Under the pieces are notes generated by a model that worked only from the letters and a program-made list of their open reading frames with translations, was not told where the DNA came from and did no database searches. A stretch of 47,143 bases of DNA, taken from Caldicoprobacter algeriensis (lineage in GTDB: Bacteria > Bacillota > Clostridia > Caldicoprobacterales > Caldicoprobacteraceae). Positions 1 to 7,920 of this stretch are shown here, piece by piece. A program made the position numbers and the translations under genes. Position 1 is the stretch's first letter. Each line of letters starts with the position of its first letter. The stretch spans positions 1 to 47,143 of the forward strand of contig NZ_JAHUQD010000020.1 of the NCBI RefSeq assembly GCF_023838525.1, given 5' to 3'.

Positions 1-127
1 TTTTAAAGGAATATTATTTATATTTAAGCACCACCCACTCTGGGGAGGTATTTGAAAAATATACCTAAAAAATCAGTTATATTCAGCAACTAAAGCTGAT
101 TTTGTATAAAAATTTTTGACACTACGT
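1..127. repeat. Left terminal inverted repeat, 127 bp
   Basis: Bases 1-127 are the exact reverse complement of 47017-47143. Base 128 (c) and the complement of base 47016 (a) differ, so the match is exactly 127 bp. The repeat has internal symmetry: an 8-bp stem made of AAAATCAG and CTGATTTT, and a 6-bp stem AGGTAT/ATACCT. The sharp inner edge suggests the end of a repeated element whose body lies outside the window. 127 is also a common largest assembler k-mer, so an assembly-graph overlap is the simplest reading. Confidence 0.95.
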
Positions 128-149
128 CCAAAATGGAGAGGTATATACT

Positions 150-392
150 ATGACTATTAAAAAAGCGATTTCTTTGAGGATCTTACAACTATGTAAAGAA
201 AACAACATAACTATAAATAAACTTGCAAACTTGGCAGGCATACCTCAGTCAACACTTAATGATATCGTACATGGAAAAAGCAAGAATCCCACTGTAAAGA
301 CGATATACTATATTTGTTTCGGATTAGGAATCAGAATGAAAGATTTTTTCGACTCTGATTTGTTTTCTGATTTAACCGATGATGATGACTAA
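150..392 (+). CDS. Small XRE-family helix-turn-helix regulator
   Basis: An 80-residue protein that is almost entirely one HTH_XRE (Cro/C1) domain. The recognition region reads INKLANLAGIPQSTLNDIV, followed by the typical tail NPTVKTIYYICFGLGI. The C-terminus is acidic (SDLTDDDD). A purine-rich GGAGAGG at about 132-138 sits at a suitable distance from the ATG. The gene starts only 22 bp inside the terminal repeat, so its promoter may lie in the repeat. Such short one-domain regulators are usually DNA-binding repressors of nearby mobile or accessory genes. The target cannot be seen here. Confidence 0.85.
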   Translation: MTIKKAISLRILQLCKENNITINKLANLAGIPQSTLNDIVHGKSKNPTVKTIYYICFGLGIRMKDFFDSDLFSDLTDDDD

Positions 393-407
393 TCAAATTC
401 CAAAAAA

Positions 408-449
408 AGCCGCTCAAAAACTGGTTAAATTATCAGCTTTTGAGCGGCT
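408..449 (-). terminator. Bidirectional hairpin terminator
   Basis: A perfect 12-bp stem (AGCCGCTCAAAA at 408-419 with TTTTGAGCGGCT at 438-449) lies just after the XRE stop codon. Read on the minus strand it is followed by seven T residues (402-408 reversed), the ideal form for transcripts arriving from the DUF2442 remnant. On the plus strand the tail (tcttcat) is weaker, but it probably still ends the XRE transcript. Confidence 0.8.
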
Positions 450-516
450 TCTTCATAACCAACCTGTTCCAGCTGTGCCCCACCACAACTGGGCTTTTTA
501 ATTTTTGCATCTGCTT

Positions 517-810
517 TCACTGATCTGATTTGTTAATATCACGAATATCCAAATGCCTTGCCCATGAAGTAGGGTTATAAGCTTTGCTATTTTCATAAAG
601 AACTTCCAGATCAATGTCCGCATGGTTGCTCCACTCAATGCTGTCAAAACTGACACGTACTGTTGTAAACATTTTCTCATTTTTTAGCTCCTGGAAAATA
701 CCTTTATCCAAATAGGGCTTTATATCAAATATCCTTCGCTCACCATTTTCAAAAGTCAAAAGTAATTGATAATCCTATAACGGTTTTACTTCAATAACAG
801 ATAAATACAC
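517..810 (-). pseudogene. DUF2442-family protein, interrupted by an amber codon
   Basis: The readable part (517-759, starting at a TTG) contains the DUF2442 core: LTFENGERRIFD, then a conserved W and DIDLEVLYE. The same frame continues upstream to 810 and reads VIEVKPL, then a TAG stop (775-777), then DYQLLLTF. KPL.DY..LLTF is the usual DUF2442 N-terminus, so the TAG appears to break an ancestral gene. The shorter TTG-initiated form would lose the first strand. DUF2442 genes often sit beside DUF4160 in toxin-antitoxin-like pairs. No DUF4160 partner is seen here. It is probably inactive. Confidence 0.55.
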
Positions 811-905
811 GAATCATCATCCCTTATTTCAACGGTTCAATCTTAAACACACACTTCCGCCATCATACTGTTGTTTTTAAACGATATTGCTTTGGAAATC
901 TTTCA

Positions 906-1200
906 TCATATACGTGCGCAGGAGACTCCATCTTCTTCAAGATGGAGAGGCATGCGCTCTTTCCTCCTTTCTAACATTAACGTCTTTGCCCTCTCTATAA
1001 GTTTTAAGCTGCTATGTTTTGCACTGTCATGTATCTTCTACCCTGAAAGACTTCTTACAGCAAAATACCCGCTACTCCTTAAACCCGTTATTATCACAAC
1101 CATACCTTCGTATTCTACTCTGTCGTATCGCCTAAAACCATATGCTTGCTTAATTGTGTTAATCAGTTGGTACCAACGGTTTTCCCGCCTTTGAAATCAC
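906..1200 (-). pseudogene. IscB-like HNH endonuclease, C-terminal remnant
   Basis: The minus-strand translation reads YGFRRYDRVEYEG, then VIITGLRSSGYFAVRSLSG, a TAG stop, KIHDSAKHSSLKLIERAK and LMLERR. This matches the C-terminal domain I recall for IscB/RRXRR-type RNA-guided nucleases (RssGYF..r.LdG.kIh.sa...LklLerakt...eRR). The N-terminal two thirds, with the RuvC and HNH centres, is missing. There is an internal stop, and probably a frameshift near 1180. It is an inactive relic joined to an IS256-like fragment upstream. The family call rests on remembered motif pattern only. Confidence 0.5.
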
Positions 1201-1205
1201 ATACA

Positions 1206-1307
1206 TCACTTACTTACAAGCTCAGCAGAAACTTCCACTCCGTATAGCTCCTTAGTTTGTTCATAAATGTCTCCGGTACCAATTCCCCTGGTATATTTGG
1301 TAAAACG
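1206..1307 (-). pseudogene. IS256-family transposase fragment
   Basis: The minus-strand reading contains TRGIGTGDIYEQTKELYGVE and VSAELVSK before a stop. This is the conserved segment of IS256-type (mutator) transposases (YArGm.trDIq..l.elYGvevS..lIS). Only about 33 codons remain, so it cannot be active. It adjoins the IS-end-like inverted repeat at 1327-1390, which suggests an internally deleted copy of the same element. Confidence 0.55.
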
Positions 1308-1326
1308 CCAAAAAGCCCATAAACAA

Positions 1327-1390
1327 AAAGCTCCTTTCTGATTTGTGTTGTAAATTTAACCAGAAAGGAGCTTTATTATTCATACACAAA
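1327..1390 (-). mobile_element. IS-end relic with 14-bp inverted repeat
   Basis: Arms at 1327-1340 (AAAGCTCCTTTCTG) and 1361-1374 form a perfect 14-bp inverted repeat with a 20-nt loop. The outer flank catacacaaaa follows. On the minus strand the sequence after the hairpin (tttgtttatgggc, then gcgttttaccaaa) is closely repeated on the plus strand at about 7986-8011. The two copies therefore face each other across the ABC transporter block. Confidence 0.55.
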
Positions 1391-1485
1391 AATCTGGGTA
1401 GACTTTAATAATTAAAGATATTAAAGATAACCTTCTTAAATCAGGCTCTTCAGTTTGCTTTCATAAAATTCCCTTAAATTTACTC

Positions 1486-2526
1486 TTATTCTACCTCATT
1501 AACCTTATAGAATGCATCCACATTCTCCTTTGTGACAACCATTGTACCTGTATCAACAACAGGAGGAAGAGGATTTATCCCATACTTTTGCCAATTGTCT
1601 ACTGGATTTACAATCCCATGATTCAAGTAGAACAGGAATGTCATGCCCCAGAATCCCATGTTCCATGTACCCTGTGCAATTGATGCGTCAATTATTCCTT
1701 CCTTGATAAGATCAAGTGTACCTTTGTCTGTGTCAAAACTAACTATCTTTACCTTTCCAACCTTATTGGCTTCTTTGATAGCTGTTGCAGCACCTACACC
1801 ACCAAGAGCATCTGTGCAAAAGATACCTTTGATATTTGGATGAGCTTGGAGCATAGCAGAAATTTGTCTTGCTGCTTTTGTCTGGTCATTTTCATCATTC
1901 ACAATGGCAACAACCTTGATTCCTGGAAATTCTGCGTTAAGAGTTTCAATAAACCCCTGTTTTCTCTGTTCATGGTTAAGCTGTGCAGTAACTGTTGAAA
2001 TTCCAACCTCACCTTCGCCACCAAGAAGTTTTCCTAAATATCTTGCAGCCATAGCACCTGCATTGTAGTTTCCTGTTGACAAAACCGAATATCTGCTGGA
2101 ATTAGGGGAGTCCGCATCAAATGTGATAACAGGAATACCTTTTTCGATTGCTTCATCAATGGGAGCTTTTAAAGCATCCGGGTTTGCACATGTAACAAGA
2201 ATTCCAGCTGGCTTTTTAGCAATTACTTGTCTTAGAACTGTAACTTGTTGATTAACATCAAACTGTGGTGCACCTGTATAGATTGCCTTTACACCATAAA
2301 GATCAGCTGCTGCCTTCATTCCCTTAAAACAACCTTTCCAATACTCGATACCGGATACAAACGTGACCATATAGTATTCTTCATTTGGATTTCCTTTTAG
2401 CTTTGAATCCCCACCGCTGCTTACCTGAGCTACATCTTTTGAATTTGAAGCAAAAGCATAAGCCAATGAAATAATTAATGCAACAGCTAAAACGATTGAT
2501 AGATACTTATAAATGTTTTCCCTCAT
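1486..2526 (-). CDS. Sugar ABC transporter substrate-binding protein (RbsB-like)
   Basis: A 346-residue protein of the Peripla_BP_4 (ribose/galactose-type) family, which captures a sugar outside the cell for the permease upstream in the operon. Visible features are an N-terminal hydrophobic segment (about residues 8-26), the ligand-domain start YYMVTFVSGIEYWKGCFKGM, the hinge region ITFDADSPNSSRYSVLSTGN and the second lobe GIFCTDALGGVGAATAI. There is no lipobox cysteine, so it is probably released by a type I signal (AFA-SN) or stays anchored by an uncleaved segment. That is unusual for a Gram-positive binding protein. It is the last gene of the operon, behind a stable hairpin at 2565-2595. 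The substrate cannot be decided from sequence. Confidence 0.92.
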   Translation of the reverse strand: MRENIYKYLSIVLAVALIISLAYAFASNSKDVAQVSSGGDSKLKGNPNEEYYMVTFVSGIEYWKGCFKGMKAAADLYGVKAIYTGAPQFDVNQQVTVLRQVIAKKPAGILVTCANPDALKAPIDEAIEKGIPVITFDADSPNSSRYSVLSTGNYNAGAMAARYLGKLLGGEGEVGISTVTAQLNHEQRKQGFIETLNAEFPGIKVVAIVNDENDQTKAARQISAMLQAHPNIKGIFCTDALGGVGAATAIKEANKVGKVKIVSFDTDKGTLDLIKEGIIDASIAQGTWNMGFWGMTFLFYLNHGIVNPVDNWQKYGINPLPPVVDTGTMVVTKENVDAFYKVNEVE

Positions 2527-2564
2527 GAGGCATCAAACCCCCTCTAATTTAATTTGACTTTTTA

Positions 2565-2595
2565 TTTTAACTCCTTTTAAAATAAGGAGTTAAAA
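2565..2595 (-). promoter_or_regulatory. Intercistronic hairpin before the binding-protein gene
   Basis: A perfect 12-bp inverted repeat (TTTTAACTCCTT at 2565-2576, AAGGAGTTAAAA at 2584-2595; 7-nt loop) fills most of the gap between permease and binding protein. The minus-strand tail (TAAAAAGTC) is not a U-run, so it is unlikely to be a full terminator. Stable hairpins here commonly protect RNA ends or tune binding-protein level. That role is inferred. Confidence 0.6.
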
Positions 2596-2597
2596 CC

Positions 2598-3584
2598 TCA
2601 GCTTCTCTTTTGATGCGTAAGATAGTCAATTATAACAGCTGCAATCAAAATAACACCACTTACTAAATTCTGCCAGTACACAGAGACATTTAAAAGGACA
2701 AGGGCATTGTTGATGATTCCAACAAGGATTGTACCAAGGATAGCTCCAAGAACAGTCCCTTCACCGCCTGCCAAAGACGCACCGCCAATAACGCATGCAG
2801 AAATTGCGTTTAGCTCTGAGCCAGTTCCCGCTGTTGGTGCTGCAACTGAAAACCTTGAAAGTGTGAATATCCCAGCAATCCCTGCCAAGACTGACATTAG
2901 AACATATACAGAAATTTTCACCTTTGGAACATTTATGCCAGATAGTTTTGCTGCGTTTTCGTTGCTACCTACATAGTACACAAGCCTAAACGGTGCTGAT
3001 TTTCTCATCAAAAAGTCAAACATAATGATAAGGAGTATAAAGAACAAAATGAAAAATGGAATTCCTAAAATCTTTCCTTGTCCTAAAAAATCAAAACCTC
3101 TAAGGTTGCCATAAAGTGAAAGCGGTGATCCCTGGGTTAAAACATAAGCAGCACCTCTTGCTATCCCCATCATAGCAAGAGTTACAATCAGAGGTGGAAT
3201 ACCGATTCTTGCAATGAAATATCCATTGAAAAGTCCAATCAATGCACAGATTATAAGTGCTATCAAAGAACCAATCCAGATATCAACACCAAAACTTAAA
3301 TACAAACCTCCCGCGATGACAGCTGCTAAACCCAAAACTGAACCAACTGACAAGTCAACACCACCTGAAACCAGTACCACCGTCATTCCAATTGCCAATA
3401 TTCCATCTGCCGCAAGACCTAAAGCTGTTGTAATTAAGTTTTCTCCTGTCAAAAAGTTTGGACTTAAAACTGAAACTATTATGCTAATGACAATAATGAT
3501 AAATATCAGCGTCATCTCCCTAAAACCCATAACCCTTTTAAGCAAACTATTATCTGTAGTAGTAACATTTGTGGGCAAAGACAT
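2598..3584 (-). CDS. Sugar ABC transporter permease (RbsC/AraH family)
   Basis: A 328-residue, highly hydrophobic protein of the BPD_transp_2 family, with about 8-10 predicted membrane segments. It forms the channel through which a sugar passes. Recognisable family blocks are LAADGILAIGMTVVLVSGGV followed by DLSVGSVLGL near residues 57-88, the central TLAMMGIARGAAYVLTQGSP, and the C-terminal ACVIGGASLAGGEGTVLGA that contacts the ATPase. It lies 35 bp after the ATPase gene and 71 bp before the binding protein, as one operon. Length is normal for the family. Confidence 0.95.
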   Translation of the reverse strand: MSLPTNVTTTDNSLLKRVMGFREMTLIFIIIVISIIVSVLSPNFLTGENLITTALGLAADGILAIGMTVVLVSGGVDLSVGSVLGLAAVIAGGLYLSFGVDIWIGSLIALIICALIGLFNGYFIARIGIPPLIVTLAMMGIARGAAYVLTQGSPLSLYGNLRGFDFLGQGKILGIPFFILFFILLIIMFDFLMRKSAPFRLVYYVGSNENAAKLSGINVPKVKISVYVLMSVLAGIAGIFTLSRFSVAAPTAGTGSELNAISACVIGGASLAGGEGTVLGAILGTILVGIINNALVLLNVSVYWQNLVSGVILIAAVIIDYLTHQKRS

Positions 3585-3619
3585 CTTTTCAAACCTCCTT
3601 ATTCCTTATTAATGTGAAT

Positions 3620-5119
3620 TTATCTATGTGCAGCAAGCTGCATGATGTTTTCTTCAGTAATTTGATCGCCAGAAAGTTCACCCGTTATCCTGCCTTCTCT
3701 CATAACAAGAACTCTGTCGCACATTCCAATGATCTCAGGCATCTCGGACGAAATCAGAATAATTCCAATTCCACTTTTAGCAAGCTCTCTCAGAAGATTG
3801 TGTATCTCTGCCTTTGCTCCAACGTCTATCCCCCGTGTTGGCTCATCAAGAATCAGGATCTTTGGATTTATAGCAAGCCACTTTGCAACCATAACCTTTT
3901 GCTGATTACCACCAGAAAGGCTCATAACAAGCTGAAAATAAGATGATGTCTTTATATTAAGCTTTTTAACAAACTCCTGTGCAAGTCCCCTCTCCTTTTG
4001 CCTGTCAATCAAAAGCCTTTTGCAATCATACTTGAGATAAATAGCAGAAACATTGTAGGCAACAGGAAGCCTCAAAAAAAGTCCGAACTGTTTTCTGTCT
4101 TCTGTGACATATCCAATCCTGTTTTTAATCGCATCTTCAAATGATTTTATCTCAAGCCTTTTACCTTCAAGATAAATTTCCCCGCAGTGGCGTGGTAAAA
4201 TCCCACAGATTGTCTGGGCGAGCTCTGTCCTACCTGCACCAACAAGCCCTGCAAACCCTAAAATCTCCCCTTCGTGCAGGGAAAACGACACATTTTGAAC
4301 CTTTTCAGAACTAATATTCTCTACCCTGAAAATCTCTTCCCCAATTTTACTACTCTTGGGCGGATACATCTCTTTAATTTCTCTTCCAACCATCAGGCTT
4401 ACGACCTGGTCGGGATTTGTTTCAACAGTGTTTAAAGTTGCAATATATCTTCCATCTCTCAATACTGTTATCCTGTCTGCAAGCTCAAATATCTCGCGAA
4501 GCCTATGTGAGATGTAAAGGATACTAATACCTTTGGATTTTAAATCTTTTATTATCTTGAATAAAACTTCTGCATCTGCTTCAGACAGAGCCGATGTTGG
4601 CTCATCTAAGATCAAAAGCTTACAGTTAAATGTAATCGCCTTTGCAATCTCAACTATTTGCTGCTGTGCAACATTCAAATCTGCCACTTTATCTATTGGC
4701 TTTATATTAACCTCATCAAAAAGTGCCAATACCTCTTCAGACATCTTATTGAGTTTATCGTAATCAACAATCTTTCTAGACTTTTGAGGAAGTCTTCCTA
4801 TGTAGATATTCTCAGCAACTGTCAAGTGCGGACACAATGCAAGTTCCTGGTGAACAATACTGATTCCCAAATTTTGTGCATCACGCGGTGATCGTATTTT
4901 AACTTTTTTGCCCTCAAGATAAATCTCACCTTTGTCAGGTTGAAGGTTTCCCGAGATGATGTTCATCAGAGTTGACTTTCCTGCTCCGTTTTCACCAACT
5001 ATTGCATGAATCTCTGCCCTGTTTACTGAAAATGACACATCAGAGAGTGCCACTGTACCAGGAAATATCTTTGTTATACCATTTAGCCTAAGTAGTTCAG
5101 CCGATGCAGAGACCTTCAC
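3620..5119 (-). CDS. Sugar ABC transporter ATP-binding protein, two-domain (RbsA/MglA type)
   Basis: A 499-residue cytosolic ATPase with two fused ABC domains that powers the RbsC-type permease. Domain 1 has Walker A GENGAGKST (about residue 42), a weak signature LNVAQQQ, and Walker B LLILDEPTSAL. Domain 2 has the degenerate Walker A GLVGAGRTE usual in this family, the signature LSGGNQQKV and Walker B ILILDEPTRGID. It is the first gene of the minus-strand operon, which diverges from the DeoR regulator at 5397. Its length is typical of RbsA. It is clearly related to the second ATPase at 6183-7667, but the two are far from identical. Confidence 0.95.
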   Translation of the reverse strand: MKVSASAELLRLNGITKIFPGTVALSDVSFSVNRAEIHAIVGENGAGKSTLMNIISGNLQPDKGEIYLEGKKVKIRSPRDAQNLGISIVHQELALCPHLTVAENIYIGRLPQKSRKIVDYDKLNKMSEEVLALFDEVNIKPIDKVADLNVAQQQIVEIAKAITFNCKLLILDEPTSALSEADAEVLFKIIKDLKSKGISILYISHRLREIFELADRITVLRDGRYIATLNTVETNPDQVVSLMVGREIKEMYPPKSSKIGEEIFRVENISSEKVQNVSFSLHEGEILGFAGLVGAGRTELAQTICGILPRHCGEIYLEGKRLEIKSFEDAIKNRIGYVTEDRKQFGLFLRLPVAYNVSAIYLKYDCKRLLIDRQKERGLAQEFVKKLNIKTSSYFQLVMSLSGGNQQKVMVAKWLAINPKILILDEPTRGIDVGAKAEIHNLLRELAKSGIGIILISSEMPEIIGMCDRVLVMREGRITGELSGDQITEENIMQLAAHR

Positions 5120-5202
5120 ATAAATCCACCTCGCTTTGATACCATATTATCAATTTTTGTGAATCAGATGCATCTTTTCTTGAATTTTGCTTTTTTATAA
5201 TA

Positions 5203-5208
5203 ATTATA
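5203..5208 (-). promoter_or_regulatory. Candidate -10 box of the sugar ABC operon
   Basis: The minus strand carries a perfect TATAAT at 5208-5203, about 85 bp upstream of the ATPase start. A good -35 hexamer is not obvious 17 bp upstream, which suggests an activated or weak promoter. The palindrome at 5239-5268 lies just upstream. Confidence 0.4.
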
Positions 5209-5238
5209 TTCTACTTTAAAATCAAAAATCCTTCTTTT

Positions 5239-5268
5239 TTAATCAAAAAATTTTTCTTTTTTGATTAA
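5239..5268. promoter_or_regulatory. 12-bp palindromic candidate operator
   Basis: TTAATCAAAAAA at 5239-5250 and TTTTTTGATTAA at 5257-5268 form a perfect inverted repeat with a 6-bp centre. Additional AATCAAAAA-like half sites occur at 5220-5228 and near 5273. The site sits between the divergent ABC operon and the DeoR gene, where a DeoR-family repressor would be expected to bind and control both. Binding by this regulator is inferred from position only. Confidence 0.5.
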
Positions 5269-5396
5269 TGTTATCAAAAGTATTCATATTGTTGACAGAC
5301 TCTACAAAATATAATACACTGAAGAAAAGAAGGATTTTGAACTTATATTGTATACAAGTTTTTTCAAAACTAAAAATAATAAGTGGTGAATGGTAA

Positions 5397-6176
5397 ATGC
5401 TTGTTGCTGAAAGGTTAAAGAAAATAAAAGAAATTTTGCTACAAAAAAAACATGTTGACGTAGCAACACTTGCTGAATCTCTAAATGTATCCGAAGTAAC
5501 AATAAGGCGTGATTTAGACAAACTTGAAAGTGAAGGTTTTTTGATAAAAACCTATGGCGGTGCAATCTTAAAAGAAGAGGCCTCAAAGATTCTGTCACCA
5601 ATTGTAGAAGAAGACTCAGAAAAAGAGGCAATTGCAAAAGTCTGTTCATACATGATTGAAGACAACCAGGCAATAATCTTGACAGGTGGTAATATCTGCA
5701 GACTTATACCAAAGTATATTAAGGAAAAGAAGAATATAACAATTGTCACAAACGACCTTATTTTGGCTTTAGAGTGCATAAAGTACTCAATTCAGACAAT
5801 CGTGACAGGAGGATATCTTATTGGCAACACCTTTATGTTAGCAGGACCTATACTTGTAAATCCTAATATGGATATTTTCGTAGACAAAGCATTTATTGAG
5901 ATTGATGGAGTGTCTTTAGAGCGCGGTTTTACTGTCAACAATATTGATCTCGCAAACGCATACAAGTATTTTAAGTCTATCTCAAAGGAGACAATTATTG
6001 TTGCTGATTCATCCAAATTTGACAAAATTTCTCTGTTTCAAATTGCAAAGGTTGATGAAATTAAAAAGGTAATAAGTGACACAAACGTGCCTGATGAGTA
6101 TAAATCTTTTTTCTTTGAAAATGGAATTCAGATTTTCTGCAGTTTTGATTTTTCTGACCTTGAAAGAGAGGTTTGA
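5397..6176 (+). CDS. DeoR-family transcriptional regulator
   Basis: A 259-residue repressor-type protein. The N-terminal DeoR helix-turn-helix (residues about 4-58) is visible as RLKKIKEILLQKKHVDVATL, then LNVSEVTIRRDLDKLESEGF and the family marker YGGA. The rest is a DeoRC-type sensor domain with the ISOCOT-like motifs TIVTNDL, TGG, DKAFIEIDGVSLERGFT and IIVADSSKFD. It normally senses a phosphorylated sugar or sugar intermediate. It is divergent from the ABC operon and 6 bp upstream of a second ATPase gene, so it probably controls both. The ATG start is preceded by a modest aagtggtg ribosome site. Confidence 0.93.
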   Translation: MLVAERLKKIKEILLQKKHVDVATLAESLNVSEVTIRRDLDKLESEGFLIKTYGGAILKEEASKILSPIVEEDSEKEAIAKVCSYMIEDNQAIILTGGNICRLIPKYIKEKKNITIVTNDLILALECIKYSIQTIVTGGYLIGNTFMLAGPILVNPNMDIFVDKAFIEIDGVSLERGFTVNNIDLANAYKYFKSISKETIIVADSSKFDKISLFQIAKVDEIKKVISDTNVPDEYKSFFFENGIQIFCSFDFSDLEREV

Positions 6177-6182
6177 AATTAT

Positions 6183-7667
6183 ATGCCAGTAATATTATCT
6201 AATGTATCAAAGAAGTTTGACGAGTTTTATGCCCTAAAGAAAATCAACCTTGAATTTTTCGAAGGCGAAATACATGTAATACTAGGGAAAAATGGATCTG
6301 GCAAGACTACCATTACAAAAATCATAAACGGAACATATGCACCTTCTGAAGGAAAAATTATAATAGATAATAAGACATTTTCAAGTCTTAATCCTCTTTT
6401 GGCAAAGTCACTTGGAATTTTTACCGTACATCAAGATCTTTTATACTTTCCGCACCTTTCTATTGCCGAAAATATATTTATTGAAAACAAGCCCAAAAAC
6501 CACCTCGGTCTTATTAGTACAAAAAAGATGATAAAGTTTTCTTCCGAAATACTTTCGAAAATGGGTGTTAATATTAATCCAGCAGCACTTTGTAAAAATC
6601 TTGGCACATCTCAGCTTCAGGTGATAGAGATTTGTCGCGCCTTGGTGCAAGACGCAAAAACTATTATTTTTGATGAACCCACAGCTGGACTTACTTCGTA
6701 TGAAATAGAAAACCTTTTTAAAATCATCAATGATCTAAAACAAAAAGGAATTATTATTATATTCGTTACAAATATGGTAGAAGAAGCACTGTCTATTGCA
6801 GATAAAATCACAATTATTCGTGATGGTGAGGTTGTTGCATCAGATAGAGTTACAAGCTTTAACCTAAACAGAACAATTTCCCTCATCTTTGGAAGTATAA
6901 ACAGAACATATCCAAAGTTAAAAGTAGAAAAAGGTACGGTTATTTTTAGTGTTAAGAATTTAACCAAATCCGGGATATTAGAAAATATATCATTTGATGT
7001 TAGAGCTGGTGAGGTGTATGGAATAGCAGGGCTTGTTGGTTCTGGAAGAAGCTTTTTGGCAAAAGCACTTTTTGGCGCCGAAAAGATAGATTCGGGTAAT
7101 ATCTATATCAAAGGAATCCCCTTAAAACTTTCAAGTCCATCTGATGCAATTAAAAACGGTATTGCCTTTATGAGTGAAGATAGAATTGGTACAGGGCTTT
7201 TTAAGACGTTGAATATTGCAAATAATATTATCTCGTCTAATATTTGGAACATTGTAAATGGATTTTTCATCGACTCATCTCGTCAAGAAAAGATTGCAAA
7301 TTTTTTTATAAAACGGCTTGGAATAAAACCAAAGGAAATTTCTCAAAATATAGCAACTCTTTCTGGTGGTAATCAGCAAAAGGTGTTGATTGCAAAGTGG
7401 CTATTTTCTCAGTCTATAGTGTTTATCTTAGATGAGCCAACAAAGGGGTTGGACTTAGCGTCAAAAGTTGAAGTTTATAACATTATAAACGAGCTTGCTA
7501 GAATTGGTTGTGCGATTGTCTTTATCTCATCTGAGTTTTCAGAACTTATTGGAATGTGTGATAGAATTTTAGTCTTGAGACAAGGAAAAATTGCAAAAGA
7601 ATACTCCAAAAAAGAAATGAACTATGACTCAATTCTTAAAAGTGCAATTGGTTTACAAAATAATTAA
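6183..7667 (+). CDS. Second RbsA-type two-domain sugar ABC ATPase, without its own permease
   Basis: A 494-residue protein with two ABC domains. Domain 1 has Walker A GKNGSGKTT, an altered signature LGTSQLQVIEICRAL and Walker B TIIFDEPTAGL. Domain 2 has GLVGSGRSF, the signature LSGGNQQKV and FILDEPTKGLD. It begins 6 bp after the DeoR stop, so the two are co-transcribed and probably coupled. No permease or binding-protein gene follows. The next 600 bp holds only IS debris. It may serve the divergent permease as an alternative ATPase, or have lost its partners to the IS-related rearrangement downstream. The reading frame is intact and of normal length. Confidence 0.92.
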   Translation: MPVILSNVSKKFDEFYALKKINLEFFEGEIHVILGKNGSGKTTITKIINGTYAPSEGKIIIDNKTFSSLNPLLAKSLGIFTVHQDLLYFPHLSIAENIFIENKPKNHLGLISTKKMIKFSSEILSKMGVNINPAALCKNLGTSQLQVIEICRALVQDAKTIIFDEPTAGLTSYEIENLFKIINDLKQKGIIIIFVTNMVEEALSIADKITIIRDGEVVASDRVTSFNLNRTISLIFGSINRTYPKLKVEKGTVIFSVKNLTKSGILENISFDVRAGEVYGIAGLVGSGRSFLAKALFGAEKIDSGNIYIKGIPLKLSSPSDAIKNGIAFMSEDRIGTGLFKTLNIANNIISSNIWNIVNGFFIDSSRQEKIANFFIKRLGIKPKEISQNIATLSGGNQQKVLIAKWLFSQSIVFILDEPTKGLDLASKVEVYNIINELARIGCAIVFISSEFSELIGMCDRILVLRQGKIAKEYSKKEMNYDSILKSAIGLQNN

Positions 7668-7920
7668 AACCCGGCTTTCATATGTAAAAAATTGTTAAAT
7701 TAAATTATATTTATCATCATAACATACAACTCATCAAGCATACCGGTACTGTTTGAGCTGTGCAGAATTGGGAAGATCGCTGAAACTATTAACAGCATGG
7801 TAAATTAAAATATAGCAAACAGCGGAGGCCTAAAACAGAAGATAGTTGTCAAGAAGTAATAAAGTATCATGTTTCACATACTACAAGAGAAAGGCGTTTA
7901 GATCGAAGCTATTCAAAATT
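7668..7920. other. Non-coding gap with degenerate sequence
   Basis: No convincing open frame is present. A short plus-strand reading near 7840-7940 (QEVIKYHVSHTTRERRLDRS) is open but starts nowhere sensible and resembles nothing I recognise. The gap is most likely the eroded remains of the missing 3' partners of the ATPase, or of an IS, ending at the element at 7921-8175. Confidence 0.4.

Noticed and set aside
871-1194. Plus-strand 107-residue open frame
   Set aside because: It is antisense to the IscB-like remnant, has no ribosome site, and its composition (hydrophobic, Leu/Ser/Tyr-rich) fits a shadow frame.
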